NCBI GenBank assembly: GCA_964531265.1
Contig: CAZHDW010000034.1
Span: 1-8,412 of the forward strand
Length of the DNA: 8,412 nt
Reading direction: 5' to 3'
DNA from: Hominenteromicrobium sp964531265
GTDB lineage: Bacteria > Bacillota > Clostridia > Oscillospirales > Acutalibacteraceae
A program made the translations under genes and the position numbers. Positions 1 through 5,104 of this stretch are shown here, in pieces. Numbering within the stretch: the stretch's first letter is position 1; the number at the start of each line of letters is the position of its first letter. Below the pieces are notes generated by a model. That model ran no database searches, had not been told where the DNA came from, and was given only the letters and a program-made list of their open reading frames with translations.

Positions 1-70
1 TGCGCTTTCTTCTCCATTACTTCTGGTTTTGCTTTGTTCAGTTTTCAGGGTATATAAACCCTTTAACATA

Positions 71-99
71 TACCGCACTCAAAAGAGTGCGGTATTTTT
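71..99 (+). terminator. Rho-independent terminator
   Basis: A perfect 10-bp stem (TACCGCACTC with GAGTGCGGTA) closes on an AAAA loop and runs into TTTTT. It would end a plus-strand transcript entering from before the window. The minus-strand reading has no comparable U tract directly after the stem. Confidence 0.8.
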
Positions 100-369
100 C
101 TGTTATGCGGAAGTTTTGCACTTTTCAAAATGGATTCGGTTTATTGACTTGCTTTATTGATTTCCGCAATGTGCGTCGTTGGTTGCCTTTTAGTTCATAG
201 GGTATGTATTTGATAATGTGCCTGTATATGGCTGTGCACATTTGTCTGAGTCTTTGCTTTGTTGATATTTTGTTTTGCCATATTCTGCTTTTTTGATTGG
301 AGTTTCTTACAGGCGTCAGATCGGCGCGTGCAGTGTTAGCTCAACATTCGTAATCGTGAGTTCAATCAG
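100..369. other. Intergenic stretch without a recognisable gene
   Basis: This stretch is T-rich on the plus strand and every ATG-initiated frame I followed closes within a few codons. I see no tRNA with intact stems, no repeat array and no strong hairpin. It lies between the incoming terminator and the decayed regulator, so it may be leftover sequence from genes that have been lost. Confidence 0.5.
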
Positions 370-398
370 TTGACTTTTAGCATCTATGTTGCTGCAAT
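370..398 (+). promoter_or_regulatory. Possible sigma-A promoter for the decayed regulator
   Basis: TTGACT (370-375) is followed after 17 bases by TGCAAT (393-398), a 4 of 6 match to the -10 consensus. A ribosome binding site GGAGAGG (421-427) and an ATG at 434 follow at suitable distances. The -10 box is weak, so activity is uncertain. Confidence 0.4.
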
Positions 399-487
399 GA
401 AGATAACCTATTATTCAAAAGGAGAGGATTAGTATGTGTCTTCCAGCAATTGTTTCCTGTTTTGGTGATGGGAGTATTTATCCTTAG

Positions 488-1030
488 AGCGATCAACAGG
501 CGAGAATCTCCGTAAAGGTTGTTCTTACCGGCGGTGATACGATAAATTACAGGATTGTGGACGAGCCTGCCTTCGATGTGATCGAGAGGGTGGAGCTGCA
601 CAGCGCGGTCGGAGATGAAAATCTGAGGACGATCCCGAAATTCTGGGATAGCTGCCAAACGGACGGCACTGTTGAAAAAATCAGAGAACTGGCCGCCGAT
701 AAGTCGCGGATTTTCGGTATTTGCTACGGGGACTCGGCCGGGAACGACGATACCTTTGAATACTCGATTGCTGCTCCCTGTGCTGCGGATGCGTACGTGC
801 CAAGCGGCTTTCGCAGAAGCACCGTTCCTGCACGCACATGGGTTGTTTTTGAGTGTCGAGGCCCCGTGCCGGAGGCGATAAGGGCGCTGTGGCGTGAGAT
901 TTTCTCGGATTTCTTTTCGACATCCGGCTATAAACCGACCTTTGAAATGGATATCGAGGTTTATTTCGACAGCAATATGGGCAGTTCGGATTATCGCAGT
1001 GAGATATGGATACCGGTTGTTAAGAAATAG
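488..1030 (+). pseudogene. Truncated AraC-type regulator: GyrI-like effector-binding domain only
   Basis: The readable frame encodes the ligand-binding half of an AraC/XylS-type regulator (GyrI-like, AraC effector-binding family). Recognisable blocks are YRIVDEPAFDVIERVEL near the start, IPKFWDSC, GICYGD, WVVFECRGPVPEAI, EVYF and EIWIPVVKK at the end. The residues before YRIV (ISVKVVLTGGDTIN) resemble the linker that joins the helix-turn-helix half to this domain in full-length regulators, which is why I read it as a beheaded gene. No helix-turn-helix sequence is present. A good ribosome binding site (421-427) and ATG (434) lie upstream in the same frame, but that frame stops at TAG 485-487 after 17 codons. 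The only in-frame later start I favour is GTG 557, which lacks a Shine-Dalgarno sequence. A functional stand-alone GyrI-like protein from GTG 557 remains possible. Confidence 0.6.
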
Positions 1031-1099
1031 TTGCAGCGAAAAAGTTTTCAACAAAGTTTTGGCGAAATGTTGAGCGATAAATCGTTTAGGAGGCAAGCT

Positions 1100-1513
1100 A
1101 TGGACAGACCCATCACGACTCTCTACATGCTCATGTCCGTGGACGGCAAAATCAGCACCGGTGCCGTTGATAGCCTGGATATGGACAGTGATCTTCCGAC
1201 ACTCGACGGAGTCAGGGAGGGGCTTCATCAGTATTACGAAATAGAGCAGACGACCGATCTGTGATCGTTGAATTCCGGCAGAGTTCAGGCAAAAATGGGT
1301 GTAAATATTAAGGAAATGCCGGAAAAAACGCCGGTTTCGTTCGTTATAGTTATAATAGATAATCGACATCTGACAGAGCATGGCGTGCGGTATTTTTGCT
1401 GCTGCTCACTGATATCCTGTGCCGAGCTGTCACAGCTTGGCACATTGAAGCTGATAGAGTGTACTGTGCTGGAGGATTCATATTTTCGACTGCGCTACAG
1501 GGTCATCGGATGA
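1100..1513 (+). pseudogene. Broken RibD C-terminal-domain (DHFR-like) reductase
   Basis: Intact members are NAD(P)H-dependent reductases of the RibD-C/dihydrofolate-reductase fold. An ideal ribosome binding site AGGAGG (1088-1093) precedes ATG 1100. The first 54 codons carry the family's N terminus, including TLYMLMSVDGKIS and EGLHQYYEIEQTTDL. The frame then meets TGA at 1262-1264 and continues in the same frame with SLNSGRVQAKMGVN and HLTEHGVRYF. From there it jumps directly to a C-terminal block (ELSQLGTLKLIECTVLEDSYFRLRYRVIG), ending at TGA 1511-1513. The central part of the domain, which normally holds much of the cofactor and substrate site, is therefore missing. One nonsense codon plus one in-frame deletion point to a dead gene. 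It probably shared a transcript with the upstream regulator remnant. Confidence 0.75.
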
Positions 1514-1538
1514 GCATATTCCTTGCCAGTAAAACCAA

Positions 1539-1567
1539 TTGACTTCTGTTTTCACAGGTGCTATACT
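1539..1567 (+). promoter_or_regulatory. Sigma-A promoter of the cytidine deaminase gene
   Basis: TTGACT (1539-1544) and TATACT (1562-1567) are separated by exactly 17 bases, each one base off consensus. Transcription would start near 1574, giving a leader of only about 20 bases before the ATG. Confidence 0.85.
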
Positions 1568-1596
1568 TACGGCAAAAAGAAAAGGAGGCAATTTAT

Positions 1597-2004
1597 ATGT
1601 GGAAAAAGCTTTATGAGGCGGCACTTAAGGTTCAGAATGGCAGAACGATATCGCCGTTCATCGATGCCGGCGGAGTGGCAGCCGCAATACTGACCCAAAA
1701 GGGCAATATTTATGTGGGTGTCTGCATAGATACATGCTCATCCCTTGGTATGTGCGCCGAAAGAAACGCTATTGCGAATATGATAACCAATGGTGAAAGC
1801 CAAATTGACAAGGTAGTGGCGATAATGCCGAACGGCAAGATAGGCTCGCCCTGCGGAGCGTGCCGTGAATACATGATGCAGCTTGACAAGGACAGCGGAG
1901 AGATCGAGATTCTGCTTGACCTTGAGACGGAAAAGACCGTTAAGCTGAAGGAGCTTGTGCCAGATTGGTGGGGCGAGGAAAGATTCGCAGAGCATGCAGA
2001 ATAA
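1597..2004 (+). CDS. Cytidine deaminase family protein
   Basis: This 135-residue zinc-dependent deaminase probably converts cytidine/deoxycytidine or a related base to its keto form in the cytosol as pyrimidine salvage. The sequence shows both hallmark motifs: CAERNA (C53, A54, catalytic E55) and PCGACRE (P85, C86, C89). Three cysteines thus supply the zinc ligands, as in small tetrameric cytidine deaminases. The length matches that class. I chose ATG 1597 because AAAGGAGG (1581-1588) lies 8 bases before it and because the longer frame from 1558 would overlap the -10 box. The C terminus (WWGEERFAEHAE) is distinctive for a clostridial subgroup, and the exact substrate within the deaminase superfamily, including blasticidin-S-like deaminases, is not settled by sequence. 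The gene has its own promoter and terminator. Confidence 0.88.
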   Translation: MWKKLYEAALKVQNGRTISPFIDAGGVAAAILTQKGNIYVGVCIDTCSSLGMCAERNAIANMITNGESQIDKVVAIMPNGKIGSPCGACREYMMQLDKDSGEIEILLDLETEKTVKLKELVPDWWGEERFAEHAE

Positions 2005-2018
2005 CGAATAAAATGAAG

Positions 2019-2055
2019 GGCGCGGCGTTCTCAAACGGGAACACCGCGCCTTTTT
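2019..2055 (+). terminator. Terminator between convergent genes
   Basis: GGCGCGGCGTTC (2019-2030) pairs with GAACACCGCGCC (2039-2050) with one C-A mismatch, followed by TTTTT (2051-2055). It ends the deaminase transcript. Because the minus-strand ATPase gene stops at 2054, the same hairpin may also stop that operon, although its U tract in that direction is poor. Confidence 0.85.
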
Positions 2056-2617
2056 ACATGTTTATTATTTTGTCGGGAGCAAGCTCTTCGATATCCCGTG
2101 GATCATGCGTGACAACTATCATCGTGCGACCGTTAAGAGTATCCTTTACAAACTCAAGAACCGTGACCCTTGTGATGTCATCAAGCCCCTTGAAGGGCTC
2201 GTCAAAGATCACCGTGTCGCCCTGTGCAAGCATGGCGCGAACTATTGCTGTGCGCCGTGCCATGCCGCCGGAAAGCGTTGATGCCCTTTTATCAAGGTCT
2301 TCATCGGCGAAGCCGACCCTGTGCAGGGCTTCACGAGCCGCCTGTTCGTTGCACCCGGTGGCCTCGGTAATATTCCTTACAGCCGTCAAAAACGGCAGCA
2401 GACGATCCTCCTGAAACAGCGCACTGCACGCTCCAAAGCCGCTCACACAGCCGCTGAGAGGACGTACAAGGCCGAGGATCACGGATATCAGCGTGGTCTT
2501 TCCGCAGCCGGAGCGCCCGGATATAAGAGTCACTGCACCATCCTTGAAATCCGCCGAAAAATCGCTCAATATAACGCTTTTTCCATATTTTACGGTGATG
2601 CCCTTAACCTCTGCCAT
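2054..2617 (-). CDS. ABC transporter ATP-binding protein (SsuB/TauB-like)
   Basis: This cytosolic ATPase drives the importer encoded upstream. All functional motifs are visible in order: Walker A GRSGCGKT (34-41), Q-loop glutamine (69), signature LSGGM (115-119), Walker B TVIFDE (135-140), D-loop GLDD (144-147) and the switch histidine in VVTHD (171). At 187 residues it is clearly shorter than the roughly 240-260 residues usual for nitrate/sulfonate/taurine-type ATPases. It stops soon after the H-loop and lacks any C-terminal extension. Because all catalytic motifs are kept and no frameshift is visible, I read it as a compact active form, not a fragment. The start overlaps the permease end by 14 bases, and GGAGGTG (2630-2624) sits 6 bases before the ATG, which indicates translational coupling. 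The substrate is not predictable from this subunit. Confidence 0.9.
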   Translation of the reverse strand: MAEVKGITVKYGKSVILSDFSADFKDGAVTLISGRSGCGKTTLISVILGLVRPLSGCVSGFGACSALFQEDRLLPFLTAVRNITEATGCNEQAAREALHRVGFADEDLDKRASTLSGGMARRTAIVRAMLAQGDTVIFDEPFKGLDDITRVTVLEFVKDTLNGRTMIVVTHDPRDIEELAPDKIINM

Positions 2618-3416
2618 TTACAACACCTCCGTCTATGCCGAGCTTACTCATAAGTAGCTTTAGGGCCGCCATGAACAGCTTCTCAAATACCACGCTGATC
2701 ACAACTATAACGACTGTCCACGCGAGGAGCTCTGCCGTTTGCAGGTAGATCTTTGCGCTGTACAGCAGCTCGCCTATTGAGCCGTCCGGGATGCCGATGA
2801 CCTCGGCCGCGATGCCGCTTTTCCAGCAGAGTCCGAGGGAGACCGAGCACGCCGAGGTAAAGAAAGGCATTACGGCAGGCAGGTGTATGTACAACAGTCT
2901 CTTTAATAGCGGTATGTGGAAAACTCTGGCCATTTCCAAAAGCTTTTCATCCGTGCTCTTTATACCCTCAAGCGTATTGAGATACACGACGGGGAAGACC
3001 ATGAGCATGGAGATTATCACGGAGAGGTTTCGGCTTGAGAACCACAGCAGCACAAGAATTATAAATGACGCGACCGGGGTGGCCTTTATCACGGCGGTTA
3101 TCGGACGCAGAAGCGTCTCGATTATCCAGAATCGGGAGGATAACCATGCAAAAAGCACTCCGAGAGCCGTGGAAGCGAAAAAGCCGCCGAGTATTCGCAC
3201 GGAGGAATAACCGACCGTACCGAGAAAATTGGGGTCGCGTATCACGGAAAACAGCGTTTCTACAACACGAATCGGCGAGACGAGGATTATATCCGAGTGC
3301 ACGAAAACGCTTGCCATATGCCACACAAAAAGCCAAAAAGCCACAGCACAGATAGTGGCTATGGCTTCATGTTTTTTGCTTTTTACTTTTTTATTCTGCG
3401 TAGTAGAAAGAATCAT
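2604..3416 (-). CDS. ABC transporter permease (SsuC/TauC-like)
   Basis: This 270-residue integral membrane subunit forms the channel of the importer. After a short lysine-rich N terminus there is a hydrophobic segment (about 20-38), then further membrane spans typical of the BPD_transp_1 fold. The cytoplasmic coupling loop around EMARVFHIPLLKRLLYIHLPAVMPFF matches the EAA-loop region of this family (E-x-A ... LP), although the usual glycine of that motif is not obvious. AGGAGG (3433-3428) lies inside the end of the upstream lipoprotein gene, and the reading frames overlap by 26 bases, so translation is probably coupled. Family membership (sulfonate/taurine/nitrate/NMT1-type importers) is well supported, while the transported compound is unknown. 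Confidence 0.9.
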   Translation of the reverse strand: MILSTTQNKKVKSKKHEAIATICAVAFWLFVWHMASVFVHSDIILVSPIRVVETLFSVIRDPNFLGTVGYSSVRILGGFFASTALGVLFAWLSSRFWIIETLLRPITAVIKATPVASFIILVLLWFSSRNLSVIISMLMVFPVVYLNTLEGIKSTDEKLLEMARVFHIPLLKRLLYIHLPAVMPFFTSACSVSLGLCWKSGIAAEVIGIPDGSIGELLYSAKIYLQTAELLAWTVVIVVISVVFEKLFMAALKLLMSKLGIDGGVVNGRG

Positions 3417-4479
3417 CCGGCATTGCGCCTCCTACGGAAGTCGGGTCGGCATTGTAGAGCACCTCAAGATAGCCGGAGACCTTCTCCTTCATCTCTGCGC
3501 CCTTTAAGAAATGAATGTTGCAATAGGGCAGTGCCTTAAGAGCAACGGGCTCCTTCGGAACGATCTCATAGCTTGCGATAAGAGCTGCCGTGTCCTCCGG
3601 ATTGCTTTCGGTATATGCGATGGAAGCTTCATATTCCTTGAGGAATTCGTTGAATGCCTGCGGATTCTCCTCAAGAACCTCATTGCGAACGATGGTGACG
3701 CCTGTTACAAGTGTGCTGCCGTTCTCGCCCTGGAGAGCGTCCCATTCGTCGGTCAGGCTGAGAGCGATGCGGAGCTTTTCATTCTGCATCATAGCGGTTG
3801 TAACAAACGGCTGCGGAAGAACTGCGATAGCATCCTCGGATTCAGCCAGAACAGCGGCGACCTCAGTAGCCTCTGATTTGTACTCGATAGTGACATCTGT
3901 TTCAGGGTTGATGCCGTTTTCGGTGAGGAGGTAGTTCAGTGCGAACTCGGGTGTTGTGCCCTTGCCGGTGGAGTAGATCGTCTTACCCCTGAGATCTTCA
4001 AAGGACTGGATCGTCTCGCCTGTCTCAACAACGTAGAGAACACCGAGTGTGTTGACAGCGGCGATGGAGATAGCACCCTCTGTCTTCTTGTAGAGGACTG
4101 CTGCAAGGTTGCACGGTACGTTTGCAATGTCGATAGTGCCGTTTGCAATGCCTGCGGTTATTTCATCGGCTGCACCGTACATTGTAACATTGTAGGTGTT
4201 GAAGGTCTCGCCGGCCTCTGCGTCCTGCATGAGCTTTACCATGCCCATTGTTGTGGGGCCCTTGAGGGAAGCAACATTATAGGTGGCGGGCTCGGCGGAA
4301 ACCTCAAGCTCCTGCTCGGAGGATTCTTCCGAAGATTCTTCAGAGGACTCATCCATGCTTGAAGCGGAAGATTCGGGGGCTTCTGCTTCTGAGGAGGGCT
4401 CGGAGCCGGTCTGTGCGCAGCCTGCAAAAGCTGTAAGGCAGATCAGTGCCGCAAGCAGTACGGCAGTGAATTTTTTCAT
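3391..4479 (-). CDS. ABC transporter substrate-binding lipoprotein (NMT1/SsuA-like)
   Basis: This is a 362-residue solute receptor anchored to the outer face of the membrane. The N terminus has lysines, a hydrophobic core and a lipobox ending AFAGC, with C21 the predicted lipidated residue. Residues about 23-60 form a Ser/Glu-rich linker with repeated SSEE units, a common tether in clostridial lipoproteins. The binding domain follows, with ASLKGPTTMGMVKLM near its start, DIANVPCNLAAVLYKK, a lobe with FEDLRGKTIYSTGKGTTPEFAL, and AVLPQPFVTTAM. This layout fits the NMT1/THI5-like and SsuA/TauA group, whose members bind sulfonates, nitrate, thiamine precursors and others, so the ligand is open. 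ATG 4479 follows AAAGGA (4494-4489) at a 9-base spacing. It is the first gene of the three-gene importer operon. Confidence 0.9.
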   Translation of the reverse strand: MKKFTAVLLAALICLTAFAGCAQTGSEPSSEAEAPESSASSMDESSEESSEESSEQELEVSAEPATYNVASLKGPTTMGMVKLMQDAEAGETFNTYNVTMYGAADEITAGIANGTIDIANVPCNLAAVLYKKTEGAISIAAVNTLGVLYVVETGETIQSFEDLRGKTIYSTGKGTTPEFALNYLLTENGINPETDVTIEYKSEATEVAAVLAESEDAIAVLPQPFVTTAMMQNEKLRIALSLTDEWDALQGENGSTLVTGVTIVRNEVLEENPQAFNEFLKEYEASIAYTESNPEDTAALIASYEIVPKEPVALKALPYCNIHFLKGAEMKEKVSGYLEVLYNADPTSVGGAMPDDSFYYAE

Positions 4480-4500
4480 GATAACAGATCCTTTCTGTAT

Positions 4501-4555
4501 GGGTAATATTCTCTATTATGCGCAGCGGTGCGCCGCACATACTTTCAGAGCACCC
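4501..4555 (-). other. Foldable 5' leader of the ABC importer operon
   Basis: The leader between the predicted start (about 4559) and the lipoprotein gene can form three nested helices in the minus-strand RNA. They are 4552-4555 with 4501-4504 (GGGU/ACCC), 4547-4550 with 4511-4514 (CUCU/AGAG), and a 9-bp hairpin 4532-4540 with 4518-4526 with a 5-base loop. The outer strand ends about 7 bases before the ribosome binding site. I do not recognise a known riboswitch consensus, in particular not the complete TPP core. It may be a regulatory RNA or simply a stable leader hairpin. Confidence 0.3.
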
Positions 4556-4565
4556 TTATGGGTCT

Positions 4566-4595
4566 ATCGTAACACAAGAGTGCTTTCGTTGTCAA
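4566..4595 (-). promoter_or_regulatory. Sigma-A promoter of the ABC importer operon
   Basis: On the minus strand a perfect TTGACA (4595-4590) is followed after 18 bases by TACGAT (4571-4566), a 4 of 6 match. It faces away from the tRNA promoter, with the two -35 boxes 50 bases apart. Confidence 0.7.
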
Positions 4596-4645
4596 TGCAC
4601 AAAGAAAAAACAAAGCGGACGGTCAAAAAAATTCGAAGAAAACAG

Positions 4646-4674
4646 TTGACGAATTTGATTTGTTGTGTTATAAT
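4646..4674 (+). promoter_or_regulatory. Sigma-A promoter of the tRNA operon
   Basis: TTGACG (4646-4651) and a perfect TATAAT (4669-4674) are 17 bases apart. Transcription would start near 4681, about 16 bases before the mature 5' end of tRNA-Gly. Confidence 0.85.
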
Positions 4675-4696
4675 TACTAACGCTGTACGATGATGT

Positions 4697-4771
4697 GCGG
4701 GTGTAGTTCAATGGCTAGAATCCCAGCCTTCCAAGCTGGTCGTGTGGGTTCGATTCCCATCACCCGCTCCA
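4697..4771 (+). tRNA. tRNA-Gly (anticodon UCC)
   Basis: The cloverleaf closes with acceptor GCGGGTG/CACCCGC, discriminator T and an encoded CCA (4769-4771). The anticodon stem CCAGC/GCTGG holds loop CTTCCAA with TCC at 4730-4732. The T-arm loop TTCGATT is intact. U73 is the expected glycine discriminator in bacteria. Confidence 0.95.
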
Positions 4772-4803
4772 GCTTTTTGTAAATCGTGCTGAAAATGCTA
4801 AAT

Positions 4804-4880
4804 GCGCTGATAGCTCAGCTGGATAGAGCAACTGCCTTCTAAGCAGTAGGTCAGGGGTTCGAGTCCCTTTCAGCGCGCCA
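4804..4880 (+). tRNA. tRNA-Arg (anticodon UCU)
   Basis: Acceptor GCGCTGA/TCAGCGC, discriminator G and an encoded CCA (4878-4880) frame a normal cloverleaf. The anticodon stem ACTGC/GCAGT holds loop CTTCTAA with TCT at 4838-4840, reading AGA codons and probably AGG. It is the second gene of the three-tRNA operon, 32 bases after tRNA-Gly. Confidence 0.95.
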
Positions 4881-4883
4881 TAT

Positions 4884-4961
4884 GGTGGATGTAGCTTAGT
4901 TGGCTAAAGCGCCAGATTGTGGCTCTGGAGACCGTGGGTTCAAGTCCCATCATTCACCCCA
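4884..4961 (+). tRNA. tRNA-His (anticodon GUG)
   Basis: Acceptor GTGGATG (4885-4891) pairs with CATTCAC (4951-4957). The extra G at 4884 faces discriminator C at 4958, giving the G-1:C73 pair that defines histidine tRNA. CCA is encoded (4959-4961). The anticodon loop TTGTGGC carries GTG at 4919-4921. Only a few bases separate it from tRNA-Arg, so the two are processed from one transcript. Confidence 0.95.
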
Positions 4962-4966
4962 CAAGT

Positions 4967-5008
4967 AAACCGCATGAATACCGATTTCGGTGTTCATGCG
5001 GTTTTTTT
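4967..5008 (+). terminator. Terminator of the tRNA operon
   Basis: A 17-bp stem (4967-4983 with 4988-5004, one T-G wobble) closes on an ATTT loop and runs into a seven-base T tract. It begins 6 bases after the CCA of tRNA-His. Its 3' arm closely matches that of the hairpin at 8234-8277. Confidence 0.92.
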
Positions 5009-5047
5009 ATCCATGACGATTCCTGTTTTGTCACTATAAGATGATTT

Positions 5048-5083
5048 CGGCGCAAGGCTCTTCCGGAGAAAAGCCTTGCGCCG
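5048..5083 (-). terminator. Strong hairpin downstream of cstA, probable terminator
   Basis: CGGCGCAAGGCT (5048-5059) pairs perfectly with AGCCTTGCGCCG (5072-5083). It lies 22 bases past the cstA stop codon in the direction of that transcript. Neither strand has a proper U tract after the stem, so it may act as an RNA-stabilising end or an imperfect bidirectional terminator. Confidence 0.5.
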
Positions 5084-5104
5084 TTTGTGATTGATTGAAG
5101 CTTG

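Noticed and set aside
1262..1264. TGA as a recoded codon (selenocysteine or tryptophan)
   Set aside because: No selenocysteine insertion hairpin is evident after it, other genes here end normally at TGA or TAA, and the same gene has a second lesion. Decay explains it.
377..1381. A 334-codon open frame on the minus strand across the two gene remnants
   Set aside because: Its translation resembles no family I know and lacks a ribosome binding site, while the plus strand carries clear family motifs over the same bases. It is an antisense shadow.
4283..4380. Repeat or CRISPR-like pattern in the plus strand of the lipoprotein gene
   Set aside because: The repetition comes from codons for the Ser/Glu-rich linker of the lipoprotein and has no spacer structure.
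4501..4560. TPP riboswitch in the importer leader (GGGUGC and CUGAAA caught the eye)
   Set aside because: The CUGAGA core and the second conserved arm of the TPP element are missing and the leader is too short for the full aptamer.
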